Positions 33,712 to 41,543 of a stretch of DNA of 48,126 nucleotides are shown piece after piece. How positions within the stretch are numbered: the stretch's first letter is position 1; each line of letters begins with the position of its first letter. The notes beneath the pieces are model-generated. The model did no database searches and was not told the DNA's origin. It saw nothing but the letters and a program-made list of their open reading frames with translations. This DNA is from Caulobacteraceae bacterium (GTDB taxonomy: Bacteria; Pseudomonadota; Alphaproteobacteria; Caulobacterales; Caulobacteraceae), in contig CANFKD010000003.1 of NCBI GenBank assembly GCA_947447115.1, forward strand, positions 1 to 48,126. Direction: 5' to 3'. The translations under genes and the position numbers were made by a program.

Positions 33712-35409
33712 TTAGATCACATGGGTCGCGGTTCCAGCAACCACGTACCAGGTGACAAAGAGGCTACAGATCAGCGCACCGGGCACAAAGCTGTTGGTCC
33801 GCCGCCAGGTGAATGTGGCGATGGTGGCAATGACGGCCATAAGCGGTAGGAACTGGATCGCCACGACGGTGCTAAGCGGATCGAAACCGGTCAGCAGATG
33901 TCCGGTCGCGAACAGGACGCCATAATCGACCGCGAGAAACACCAAAAAGCCCAGCGCCAAGGCGGCGATGGCCGACAGATATTGCGCGCGGACGCTGTCG
34001 CCCTGCACCGTCAACCGGCCATGCAGATCGCGCAGGGTGACGAGGAAGAAGGCTGTGAAGGGCAGGACATAGATCAGGGCGATCTTGAACTGCTGAGGGC
34101 TGAACAGCTTGAGGGCAACCACCCAGAACCGGAAATCGACGGTGAAGAGCCGGTCCGCGATCATCAAGGACAGATAGCCCATCGCGACCGTCAGCATCGC
34201 CACCAGGGCGCTCATGCCCCAGTGATTGTCGAAGCTCTCTTGCGGCTTGGCCTTTTGAAGAGCGCGCATCACCAGAGCAATGGCGGCATTGACCAAGGCC
34301 CAGACAATGACCTGATTGGTGATGGACTGCGGCATCAGGCCGAACGGTTTGAGCAGCAGAGTTACGGCAATGAAGGCGGGGAAATAGGTGATGATGGGCA
34401 AGAAGGCGGTGGTCAGGAGCTTGCGGTTCCAACTGCCGTCTCGGCTTACCAGCGCCGCTTGGGCGGGATGTTTCAGGGCGGCAAAGGCGGGCAGGCTGAG
34501 CAGGAGCTCGAAGGTGCCGAGCAGCAGAACGACAAAGCCGATAAAGCCAATGCCGGTACCAACCTCTTTCCAGATCCAGATCTGGTCGGAGGCCGCGCGC
34601 GGTGTGCCGCCGCTCAAGGTCTGGGCAAACCAGTCGAGGCTATAGCCGATAGCGGCCGTGGAGATATGATCTCCCGGGTGGGTCACGGGCGGCGTGCTCA
34701 GGCGGCGCGCGGTGCCCATGGAGATATCGCCATAGACCTTGCCCGGAACCACGGCGTCAGGGGTGCCAAACACGGCCTTGAGCTTATCGCTTCCGGTCAC
34801 GGTGTTGGCCTGACCGACATGCCACATGATTTTGGAAAACTCATCGAACTGACTGAAAACAAGACCTAAGTTGCGCGGCCAAGTGGGCGAGCCTTCGGCG
34901 GCGAAGGGCGCGCCGGTGGATGAGCCTTCGAGGATCACAGAGCGATAGGCGTCAGGCATGGCCGCGGCGGCGGCGAGCACTGTCCAGCCGCCCATAGAGT
35001 GGCCTTCCAGTCCGATCTGATCCTTGTCGACCATGGGCAAGGAGCGCAGATAGGCGAGGCCATCAGGCCCGCCAAAGCCATGGGAATAGGCTGCCCCTCC
35101 ACTATAGCCGTGACCGGTCTGATCCAGCGCCAGCACGACATAGCCGCGCCGTGCGAACTCGATGGCAAAGCCGCTTTGGGTCTCGCGGCTGTTGATATAG
35201 CCATGGACGGCGAGGATTCCGGGGGCCGGGGTCTTGGCGGTCGCGGTCTTGGGCACATAGAGCAGGGCGCTCATGGGCGTTCCGCTGGCACCGGTAAAGC
35301 GCACATCGGTAACCGTGACGCCGCCGGAGGTCTGGATCGTTGCGGCCAGCCAAGAGCCGACCAAAATCAATGCCCAACCGGCCAAATAGAGCCGCCACGA
35401 CTTGCCCAT
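33712..35409 (-). CDS. Membrane protein with N-terminal alpha/beta hydrolase domain
   Basis: A 565-residue fusion when started at MGKSWRLYLAGW (ATG 35409, with GGGGGA at good spacing). One membrane helix (about 5-24) leads to an alpha/beta hydrolase domain (about 30-250). That domain has LAVHGY, DQTGHGYSGG and nucleophile S138 in GLEGHSMGGW. A C-terminal block of about eight membrane helices (about 270-560) follows. The hydrolase domain should face the periplasm. The architecture is uncommon, and the membrane part looks like a carrier or scaffold without a known name. It is probably an esterase or peptidase-like enzyme of unknown substrate. Confidence 0.8.
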   Translation of the reverse strand: MGKSWRLYLAGWALILVGSWLAATIQTSGGVTVTDVRFTGASGTPMSALLYVPKTATAKTPAPGILAVHGYINSRETQSGFAIEFARRGYVVLALDQTGHGYSGGAAYSHGFGGPDGLAYLRSLPMVDKDQIGLEGHSMGGWTVLAAAAAMPDAYRSVILEGSSTGAPFAAEGSPTWPRNLGLVFSQFDEFSKIMWHVGQANTVTGSDKLKAVFGTPDAVVPGKVYGDISMGTARRLSTPPVTHPGDHISTAAIGYSLDWFAQTLSGGTPRAASDQIWIWKEVGTGIGFIGFVVLLLGTFELLLSLPAFAALKHPAQAALVSRDGSWNRKLLTTAFLPIITYFPAFIAVTLLLKPFGLMPQSITNQVIVWALVNAAIALVMRALQKAKPQESFDNHWGMSALVAMLTVAMGYLSLMIADRLFTVDFRFWVVALKLFSPQQFKIALIYVLPFTAFFLVTLRDLHGRLTVQGDSVRAQYLSAIAALALGFLVFLAVDYGVLFATGHLLTGFDPLSTVVAIQFLPLMAVIATIATFTWRRTNSFVPGALICSLFVTWYVVAGTATHVI

Positions 35410-35487
35410 TTTATTTCCCCCATTGTGTTGCGTAAGTCTGACCTGAGATGGGGGGAAGTACAATCGTCTATCGGGGACACAAACAAG

Positions 35488-35577
35488 GCCCTCACCCTTC
35501 CCTCTCCCACAGGGAGAGGGCTAAGACAGAGCGGATAAGCCCTCGCCCCCTTGGGGGAGAGGGTTGGGTGAGGGGGT
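35488..35577. repeat. Palindromic repeat, GGGAGAGGG family, copy 2
   Basis: The same design as the copy at 15261: outer arms starting CCCTCACCC and ending GGGTGAGGG, and inner hairpins CCCTCTCCC-ACA-GGGAGAGGG and CCCTCGCCCCC/GGGGGAGAGGG. The left arm has TT where the right arm predicts AA. The leader ACAAACAAGGCCC begins at about 35479. Confidence 0.85.
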
Positions 35578-35599
35578 TACATCCCCTCTCTACACCGCG

Positions 35600-35676
35600 T
35601 TCCCCGCGAAGGCGGGGATCCAGATCATTGATTCCAGCCTGCGTGTAAGGGTCTGGGTCCCCGCCTGCGCGGGGAA
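35600..35676. repeat. Palindromic repeat, TTCCCCGCGAAGG family, copy 2
   Basis: 24-bp arms 35600-35623 and 35653-35676 pair with a single mismatch around a 29-bp spacer. Related to 30102-30178. Confidence 0.85.
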
Positions 35677-35723
35677 GACGGGATTGGTGTATACAAACAA
35701 GGCCCCCTTCGTCGCTTCGCGCC

Positions 35724-35780
35724 ACTTCCCCCAAAGGGGGAAGATCTTGGCGTTCTAAATCTTCCCCCTCTGGGGGAAGT
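35724..35780. repeat. Double CTTCCCCC hairpin element
   Basis: Two hairpins CTTCCCCC-N3-GGGGGAAG (35725-35743 and 35761-35779) are themselves in inverted order, so ACTTCCCCC at 35724 also pairs with GGGGGAAGT ending at 35780. They follow a third copy of the leader ACAAACAAGGCCC (about 35693). Confidence 0.8.
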
Positions 35781-35859
35781 ACCGGCGCAGCCGGGGTAGG
35801 GGGCTCGCATCGTTGCGAAAAGCGCGTAGTCTGGGCAAAACCAAAACGAGGAAACGATC

Positions 35860-36687
35860 ATGGCTTACGAAGATATTCTCTATCGCGTTGATGACGGCGT
35901 CGCGGTCATAACCCTGAACCGTCCGGATCGGCTCAATGCGTGGCGCGGTCAGATGGCCGTGGATGTACGTGCGGCCATGCGCGCCGCGAGCGATGATCCT
36001 GCCGTCAGCGTAATCGTCCTTACCGGCGCCGGGCGCGGCTTCTGTGCCGGGGCCGATATGAACAACTTACAGACCATTCAGTCCGGCGACAGCTCCGCCC
36101 GATCATCCGCGGCGGCCGCACCGGATGCGCCGTTTGATCCGGCCAGCCGCAAGGATTTTCAGACCGCAAATTCCTACTTTCCCTCGGTGCCAAAGCCGAT
36201 CATTGGGGCGATTAACGGAGCCTGCGCCGGGCTTGGCCTTGTCATTGCCCTCTATTGCGACATCCGCTTTGCCGCCGACACGGCCAAGTTCACGACGGCC
36301 TTTTCACGGCGCGGCCTGATTGCCGAACATGGGGTGAGCTGGCTCCTGCCGCGTCTGGTGGGCATTGCCAATGCCGCTGACCTGCTGTTCTCCGCTCGCG
36401 TGATCGAGGGCACTGAGGCTCAAGCCTTGGGCCTCGTCAACCGGGTCGTGCCGCATGAGCATCTTGAGCGCGAGGTCATGGCCTATGCCCATATGCTGGC
36501 CAAGCATGTCTCGCCTCGGTCGATGCGCGAGATGAAGCGGGAAATCTGGAATGGCCTGTTCCAGTCCTTGGGCGAGGCGATTGACGACGCCAATCAAGAC
36601 ATGCTGGCCAGCTTCGCGTCCGAAGATTTCAAAGAGGGCGTGGCCCACTTTGTCGAAAAGCGTCCGGCCAGCTTTACCGGGCGTTGA
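35860..36687 (+). CDS. Enoyl-CoA hydratase/isomerase family protein
   Basis: A 275-residue crotonase-fold enzyme. Oxyanion-hole segments are GFCAGADM and GACAGLGLVIAL, and the catalytic Glu position is filled in GLIAEHGVSWLLPRLVG. It should hydrate or isomerise an enoyl-CoA in an acid-degradation pathway. A Ser/Ala/Pro-rich insertion (about 75-95) follows the first oxyanion loop, as in some PaaG-like members. The ribosome-binding site GAGGAAAC is strong. It is followed by a 9-bp hairpin and then the GreA/GreB-like gene. The specific substrate is unknown. Confidence 0.88.
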   Translation: MAYEDILYRVDDGVAVITLNRPDRLNAWRGQMAVDVRAAMRAASDDPAVSVIVLTGAGRGFCAGADMNNLQTIQSGDSSARSSAAAAPDAPFDPASRKDFQTANSYFPSVPKPIIGAINGACAGLGLVIALYCDIRFAADTAKFTTAFSRRGLIAEHGVSWLLPRLVGIANAADLLFSARVIEGTEAQALGLVNRVVPHEHLEREVMAYAHMLAKHVSPRSMREMKREIWNGLFQSLGEAIDDANQDMLASFASEDFKEGVAHFVEKRPASFTGR

Positions 36688-36727
36688 TGGGTTGGCTTGA
36701 CCTGCCGGGAGGGCTCGTGAACAAGGG

Positions 36728-36750
36728 CGCAAGGCCGGTTGGGCCTTGCG
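36728..36750 (+). terminator. Hairpin between hydratase and GreA/GreB-like genes
   Basis: A perfect 9-bp stem CGCAAGGCC/GGCCTTGCG with a 5-nt loop. It has no T-tract. It ends 12 bp before the next ATG, so it could equally fold in the leader of that gene and mask its start region. Confidence 0.5.
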
Positions 36751-36762
36751 GAACCTGAACCC

Positions 36763-37248
36763 ATGAGCGTGGCCTTTACCAAGGAAGAGGATAGCGAAGC
36801 GGCGGCGGCGAACCTGCCCGATCGTCCGATCTCGCCCCATCCCAATCTGGTCACAGCCAGCGGCTTGGCCCTGATCGAGACGGCGTTGGCGCAGGCGCAA
36901 GCGGCCTATGGGTCTGCTCAGGCCGACGGTGAGATCAATACCGACCGCACGGCGATGGCCCGCGCAACCCGCGACCTGCGCTATTGGTCAGCCCGCCGGG
37001 CGACGGCTCAGCTGATCGAGCCGACGGGCGCGGCCGATGAGGTGATGTTTGGACGAAGGGTGACCCTCGACCGCGAGGATGGTCGTCGGCAGGTCTTCCG
37101 GATCGTCGGTGAAGACGAGGCCGACCCGGCCAAGGGGGCCATCTCCTACCTGTCACCGATTGCCCGGGGTGTGCTGGGCAAGTCGGTGGGCGATGTGGTC
37201 GAGGTCGGGGGTGACGAGGTCGAGATCGTATCAGTCGAAAGCCTTTAG
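36763..37248 (+). CDS. GreA/GreB-family transcription factor
   Basis: A 161-residue protein with the two-part Gre layout. The N-terminal helical coiled coil (about 35-85) has the acidic tip ADGEINTD, and the C-terminal FKBP-like domain (about 90-160) has ISYLSPIARGVLGKSVGDVVEV. Gre factors enter the RNA polymerase secondary channel and stimulate cleavage of backtracked transcripts. The 34-residue leader ending in RPISPHPNLVTASG marks an alphaproteobacterial subgroup, not canonical GreA, so the gene is a paralogue of unknown specialisation. I started it at ATG 36763; an in-frame start eight codons earlier falls in the hairpin. Its stop overlaps the convergent hydratase (TTAG). Confidence 0.85.
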   Translation: MSVAFTKEEDSEAAAANLPDRPISPHPNLVTASGLALIETALAQAQAAYGSAQADGEINTDRTAMARATRDLRYWSARRATAQLIEPTGAADEVMFGRRVTLDREDGRRQVFRIVGEDEADPAKGAISYLSPIARGVLGKSVGDVVEVGGDEVEIVSVESL

Positions 37249-38081
37249 CGGCCTTCGAACACGGCGGGGCGCTTTTCCATGAAGGACAGCATGCCTTCGC
37301 GGGCATCGGCGGTCTTGAGCAGCGGCATCAGTTGCAGGAACACGTGATGGACATGGTCGTTGAAGTTTTCCGACAGACCCATCCGCATCATCCGCTTTGA
37401 GGCCTGTACGGCGAGCGGGGCATTGGCGGCAATCTCTTGGGCCAGAGCCATGGCGCGGGGCATGACCTCGGCCTCTTCGACCACGACCGAGACCAGACCC
37501 ATGGCCTCAGACTCGGTGGCATTGAGGGTGCGACCGGTAAAGATCAGTTCTGCTGCCTTTGACCAGCCGATCATGCGGGGCAAGAACCAGGTGCCGCCGG
37601 ACTCCGGCACGATCCCGCGCTTGACGAAGGCGGCTGAAAGCTTTGCGCCCTTGGCCATGATGCGGATATCGCAACCCAGCGCCGTGTCCAAGCCATAACC
37701 CGCCGCCGAGCCGTTCAGGGCGCAGATGGTCGGCTTTTCCATATTGAACATGACGGTTGGCGGCGTGAATTTGAGGTCAATATTGGTGGCATTATTGTTG
37801 CCATTGGAGATGCCGCCTTCGCTCGGACGGGTAACCTCGGTTAGGTCAAGACCCGCGCAGAAGGCCCGGCCCGTACCGGTCAGGATAACGGCCCTAACGG
37901 CAGGATCCTTGTCGGCCGCAAGCATGTGCTCGGTCAATTGATTGAGCATGTCGCGGCTGATGGTGTTCATCCGCTCTGGCCGGTTCAGGGTGATGATCGC
38001 GATGTGGCCCTCTATGGCGTAGAGGACCTCGGCATTATCGGCATCGTTGGCGGCTTGAACTTGGGACATCTGAGGTTCCAT
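37245..38081 (-). CDS. Enoyl-CoA hydratase/isomerase family protein
   Basis: A 278-residue crotonase-fold enzyme, distinct from the one at 35860. Oxyanion loops are AFCAGLDL and GSAAGYGLDTAL, and catalytic Glu is in GIVPESGGTWFLPRMIG. It is probably a hydratase acting on a medium or branched enoyl-CoA. The start is ATG 38081, only 2 bp after the stop of the TauD-like gene, so the two form an operon; an ATG four codons downstream is also possible. It faces the GreA/GreB-like gene with a 4-bp stop overlap. Confidence 0.88.
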   Translation of the reverse strand: MEPQMSQVQAANDADNAEVLYAIEGHIAIITLNRPERMNTISRDMLNQLTEHMLAADKDPAVRAVILTGTGRAFCAGLDLTEVTRPSEGGISNGNNNATNIDLKFTPPTVMFNMEKPTICALNGSAAGYGLDTALGCDIRIMAKGAKLSAAFVKRGIVPESGGTWFLPRMIGWSKAAELIFTGRTLNATESEAMGLVSVVVEEAEVMPRAMALAQEIAANAPLAVQASKRMMRMGLSENFNDHVHHVFLQLMPLLKTADAREGMLSFMEKRPAVFEGR

Positions 38082-38083
38082 CT

Positions 38084-38923
38084 TTAGCTAAGGGCGCAGC
38101 CGGCGATGGTGATGCGGTGCATCACGCGGCGGTGGCCGTGATAGTCGTTCTTGGCAAAGTGCCAGCTGGCGCGGTTGTCCCAGATGGCGACCGAACCCGG
38201 CTTCCATTGCAGCGTGCAGACATTGTCCTGCGCGATGGCCTGGGCATAGAGATATTGCAGCAGGGGCAGGCTTTCCTCGCGGGTCCAGCCGTCAAACCGG
38301 GTGGTGAAGGACGGATTGACATAGAGCGCTTTGCGGCCGCTGGTCGGGTGGGTGATGATCACTGGATGGACGGCAAGCGTCTGCTCGTCGTGGCCGCGAA
38401 AGATGCTGGCAATGTCGGTCTTGGCGTAGGCCCCGTCATGGCCATAGATGTGGTCGGCGGTGTGGACAGCGCGCATGGTCGCCAGCGTCGCCTTCAGCCC
38501 ATCCGATAGACTGTCATAGGCCGCATACATGCTGGCAAAGAGGGTGTCGCCGCCGCTGGGGGGCAGTTCACGGGCCAGCAGGATCGAGCCCATGGCCGGT
38601 TCGGCATCATAGCTGTGGTCCGTGTGCCAGCCGCCGCCAATATTGACCTTCTGGTTCTCTTCCTTCTGGACCAGTGCGATTTCTGGATAGAGCTCATTGT
38701 TCGGGAAGAAGCGGTTATAGTCGATCTCGCCCCATTGACGGGCAAAGGCGATATGTTGCTCGGGGCTAAGGTCCTGGCCGCGCACCGCGACCACGCCATT
38801 TTCGGCGACGGCAGAGCGCAGCCAGTTGATTTCGCTCTCACCCAGACGGCTCAGGTCTAGACCCTCGACCTCGAGGCCGCAGGTGGGGGAAAGGGGGCGT
38901 ACGGAAACGGTGTCAGCGAGCAT
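38084..38923 (-). CDS. TauD/TfdA-family Fe(II)/2-oxoglutarate dioxygenase
   Basis: A 279-residue dioxygenase with the complete facial triad: H100-x-D102 in GGGWHTDHSY and H255 in WDNRASWH. R266 or R270 is the 2-oxoglutarate contact, and the spacing is almost exactly that of E. coli TauD. It hydroxylates a substrate next to a leaving group, using 2-oxoglutarate and O2 in the cytoplasm. Relatives act on taurine, alkyl sulfates, phenoxy acids and other compounds. No sulfonate transporter or sulfatase is nearby, so taurine is not assumed. It is the first gene of a pair with the hydratase and divergent from the serine hydrolase gene. Confidence 0.88.
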   Translation of the reverse strand: MLADTVSVRPLSPTCGLEVEGLDLSRLGESEINWLRSAVAENGVVAVRGQDLSPEQHIAFARQWGEIDYNRFFPNNELYPEIALVQKEENQKVNIGGGWHTDHSYDAEPAMGSILLARELPPSGGDTLFASMYAAYDSLSDGLKATLATMRAVHTADHIYGHDGAYAKTDIASIFRGHDEQTLAVHPVIITHPTSGRKALYVNPSFTTRFDGWTREESLPLLQYLYAQAIAQDNVCTLQWKPGSVAIWDNRASWHFAKNDYHGHRRVMHRITIAGCALS

Positions 38924-38979
38924 GGAGGGGGCCTTTCGTCGGATCTGTCACAATCACGCTAAGGCCCAGATAGAGATAG

Positions 38980-39017
38980 GACAATAGAGTTCGTCTGGAA
39001 TTGTAAGGTCTATTGTC
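38980..39017. promoter_or_regulatory. Candidate operator, 9-bp inverted repeat between divergent genes
   Basis: GACAATAGA (38980-38988) and TCTATTGTC (39009-39017), a perfect inverted repeat with a 20-bp spacer, centred in the 173-bp gap between the TauD-like and serine-hydrolase genes. The half-site spacing would allow a dimer of dimers or a looped LysR-type site. No regulator gene is adjacent. Confidence 0.45.
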
Positions 39018-39096
39018 TTGGCGCCCAGATGCCCATAGCCTGACGGATGAAGGGGCGATCAGCGTCCCCAATGAAAAACAGATTTGGGAGTGGAAC

Positions 39097-40437
39097 ATGG
39101 TGCTGCGTAAACATTTGCTCGCGTCGGTCTTTTTGGCCTCGGCCTTGGCGCTGGGCGGCGCACCTTCGGTCTACGCCAAGGACCGTCCCACCGACTATGC
39201 GGTCATCAAACCGGTTGCCGCAGAGAAGGTTGGCTTTGATGCTGAAAAGCTCAAGGCATTGGATGCCGCCATGGCCGCGTCGATCACCGATGGCCAGATC
39301 GCAGGCATGACCACCTTATTGGTGCGCCATGGTCAAGTCGTTGAGTTCAACACCTATGGCAAGGCCTCGATTGCCAAGAACAAGCCGATGACCAAGGACA
39401 CCTTGGTCCGCATCTATTCCATGACCAAGCCGATCACCGGCGTGGCCATGATGATGATGTTCGAACAGGGCAAGTGGAACCTCGATGATCCGGTGTCCAA
39501 ATTCATCCCTGAATTTGATCATCTGACGGTCATGACCGGCCTTGATGACAAGGGCCAGATGATCACTGTTCCGGCCAAGCGCTCGCCGACCATGCGCGAA
39601 CTGATGAGCCATACGGCGGGCTTGGGCTATGGCCTTGATGACAAGCATCCCGTCGATCGCATGTTCCGTGACCGGAAGATCCTGCAGTCGCCGGGCCTTC
39701 AGGCCGCTGTGACCGAAATCGCTAAGATCCCGCTGAAGTTCCAGCCGGGCGAAGGCTGGGCCTATAGCGCGGCCGTTGACGTGCAGGGCTATCTGGTCGA
39801 GCGCATGTCTGGCCAGACCTTGGGCAGCTTTATGCAGAGCCGTATCCTCGGCCCGCTGAAGATGACCGATACCGCGTTCGTGGTGCCGCAGGACAAGCTC
39901 GATCGTCTATCGGCCGCCTACGTCCGTTATCCTGCCGAAAGTCCGCTGGCCGAAACCGGCTCGATCATGGGATTTTCCATGCAGGACTACAGCAAGGCTC
40001 CCAATATGGAATCTGGCGGTGGCGGTCTGGTGTCGAGCACCAGTGACTATGGCCGCTTCTCTCAGATGATCCTCAACGGGGGTCAGTTGGACGGTCAGCG
40101 TTTGCTGAAGCCTGAGACCGTGGCCTTGATGGGCAAAAACGTTATTCCGCAAGAGGTGCTGGTGACCTCCAACGGTTCAACCGCCTCGCGCTTTAATGAG
40201 GCTGTGGGCTTTGGCCTCGACTTTATGGTCGTCAATGACCCGGTTATGGCCAAGTCACCGGTCGGCAAGGGCACCATCAGCTGGGGTGGCGCGGCTGGAA
40301 CCTGGTTCTGGATCGACCCGACCAATGACCTCTATTTCGTTGGCATGATCCAGCGGATGGGCGGCACGGGCAAGCTGGACCTGCGCCAGATCTCGCAAGA
40401 CCTGACCTACAAGGCTCTGGTTAATCCAAGCAAATAG
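39097..40437 (+). CDS. Secreted serine hydrolase, beta-lactamase/EstB family
   Basis: A 446-residue class-C-like serine hydrolase when started at ATG 39097 (GGGAG six bases upstream); the frame extends 28 codons further without support. It has a signal peptide ending PSVYA. The catalytic S108-M-T-K111 and Y223-S-A motifs are intact, and the third motif is WGGAAGTW rather than KTG. This pattern points to EstB/LovD-type esterase or transesterase activity, not true beta-lactam hydrolysis. It should act in the periplasm. It is divergent from the TauD-like gene and convergent with the PAP2 gene, 24 bp apart. Confidence 0.85.
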   Translation: MVLRKHLLASVFLASALALGGAPSVYAKDRPTDYAVIKPVAAEKVGFDAEKLKALDAAMAASITDGQIAGMTTLLVRHGQVVEFNTYGKASIAKNKPMTKDTLVRIYSMTKPITGVAMMMMFEQGKWNLDDPVSKFIPEFDHLTVMTGLDDKGQMITVPAKRSPTMRELMSHTAGLGYGLDDKHPVDRMFRDRKILQSPGLQAAVTEIAKIPLKFQPGEGWAYSAAVDVQGYLVERMSGQTLGSFMQSRILGPLKMTDTAFVVPQDKLDRLSAAYVRYPAESPLAETGSIMGFSMQDYSKAPNMESGGGGLVSSTSDYGRFSQMILNGGQLDGQRLLKPETVALMGKNVIPQEVLVTSNGSTASRFNEAVGFGLDFMVVNDPVMAKSPVGKGTISWGGAAGTWFWIDPTNDLYFVGMIQRMGGTGKLDLRQISQDLTYKALVNPSK

Positions 40438-40461
40438 GGTGATGGGGCGCTTGGGCTGTCT

Positions 40462-41280
40462 CTAGAAGACGGCTTGAGCGTCCAGCGCCAAGGTGGCGGC
40501 GCAGCTTGCAGCCATCGGAGCGGCCTTGGCCCGTAAGGCCGCCAGCTCTTCACGCGCCGCTTCCAAGTCGGCCCGGAAGGCGGCTTGACCGTGCAGGGTG
40601 GCGATCAGCGAAGCCCCATTGGTGCGGCCAGCCTCAACGGCGCTGGGCGAGTGGACCCCGCAAACGACGCGGCTTTCACCAAAGGCGCGGCCGCGGTTCA
40701 GGATGGCCGTGGCGCGGTCAGGGGCCAGTTCCGCCAAGATCAGGCTCATGCTCCAGCCCCAGGTCGAATGGCCAGACGGATAGTCGGGGCTTGCGTCCAG
40801 CATTACCGAAGGCGGCACGCAGATCTTGCCCGCCTCAATCAGATAGGGCCGCTTGCGTTTGAAGACATCCTTCACGGCCGAGACCTGCCGACCCGTATCC
40901 ATGGCGGTGCGGCTCAGCAATGTGTTCAGCCTGGGTGCTATTTGCGCGCTGAGTTCAATTCCAACCGCGCAGCTGAAACCCTTGAGCATGGCGTCTGGCA
41001 TGGTCGGAACATCGGCCTGAGCCATGGCCCAGCGCGGCGTGCCCTCTAGAGCGCGCGTGGCCCGAAAGACGCCTTGGTCAACCGCCTCGCGAGCCGAGCC
41101 TGTCGTTGGCGGCAGCGGCAAGATCTTGGCCGCATCTGGCCATGTTTCCGGGGTCAGGTAACCCGTCGGAAACGCCGAGCGGGCTGGCGCAGGCGCAGGA
41201 GTTGTCTGAGCAACCTGTGCACTCGCGGTGCCGGAAAGCCCCATGGCCGTGATGATCAAGATGGACTTTAAGCTGGACAT
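40462..41280 (-). CDS. PAP2/class A acid-phosphatase-like secreted protein, altered motif 3
   Basis: A 272-residue protein with a signal peptide (cleavage after GTASA) when started at ATG 41280; the frame runs 26 codons further upstream. It has the three PAP2 motifs: K137-x6-R144-P, P168-S-G-H171 and S203-R204...H210. In PhoN-type phosphatases the last motif ends H-x3-D, but here position 214 is Ala (HSPSAVEAG). Nucleophile His210 and His171 remain. The missing Asp relay would be expected to weaken catalysis, unless the subfamily uses another residue. It is convergent with the serine esterase gene. Confidence 0.85.
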   Translation of the reverse strand: MSSLKSILIITAMGLSGTASAQVAQTTPAPAPARSAFPTGYLTPETWPDAAKILPLPPTTGSAREAVDQGVFRATRALEGTPRWAMAQADVPTMPDAMLKGFSCAVGIELSAQIAPRLNTLLSRTAMDTGRQVSAVKDVFKRKRPYLIEAGKICVPPSVMLDASPDYPSGHSTWGWSMSLILAELAPDRATAILNRGRAFGESRVVCGVHSPSAVEAGRTNGASLIATLHGQAAFRADLEAAREELAALRAKAAPMAASCAATLALDAQAVF

Positions 41281-41543
41281 GGCGCGATCCCGGATCGGAG
41301 GTTTTAGATGTATTTCGTTGATATACGATCCCGCCCCGCTTGGCGATTGTTGGCTCAACTGACGGCTGGGCTTCAGTGACTGGGCAGGGGCGAATTTTTA
41401 GAACCCTATTGATGTCTAAAGTTCTATCCTGCGTAGGTTGCTCCGCTGGGTCCGGGGGGTATAGTTAGGACGCTAAATGTGACTTGAGCGCGGTTTTCCG
41501 AAGAACCTGAAGGCGTGCGGCACATCGGAATAGGTTAAATATA
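41281..41543 (+). promoter_or_regulatory. Upstream region of the paralogue trio
   Basis: A 263-bp gap divergent between the PAP2 gene and the first paralogue. A possible sigma-70-like promoter TTGCTC-N16-TATAGT lies at 41436-41463, about 80 bp before the first paralogue. A 6-bp inverted repeat TAGAAC/GTTCTA lies at 41399-41426. Both are weak. No ORF is visible. Confidence 0.3.

Larger units (their letters stand above)
35410..35859. other. 450-bp divergent intergenic region made largely of repeats
   Basis: Between the minus-strand membrane hydrolase and the plus-strand enoyl-CoA hydratase. It holds a GGGAGAGGG-family element (35488-35577), a TTCCCCGCG-family element (35600-35676) and a double CTTCCCCC hairpin element (35724-35780). 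About 60 bp then remain before the hydratase, with GAGGAAAC as its ribosome-binding site. No coding sequence is credible here. Both flanking genes need promoters in this gap, so the repeats lie upstream of genes rather than at 3' ends. Confidence 0.75.

Noticed and set aside
35479-35780. CRISPR array
   Set aside because: The repeats are single palindromes of different families, without regular direct repeats and spacers.
38084-38923. Taurine dioxygenase assignment (tauD)
   Set aside because: The active-site triad fits the family, but no tauABC or sulfonate genes are near, so substrate and gene symbol are left open.
36070-41280. Lactam-resistance gene from the beta-lactamase-like protein at 39097
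   Set aside because: The third motif is WGGAAG instead of KTG, and the protein fits EstB-type esterases better.
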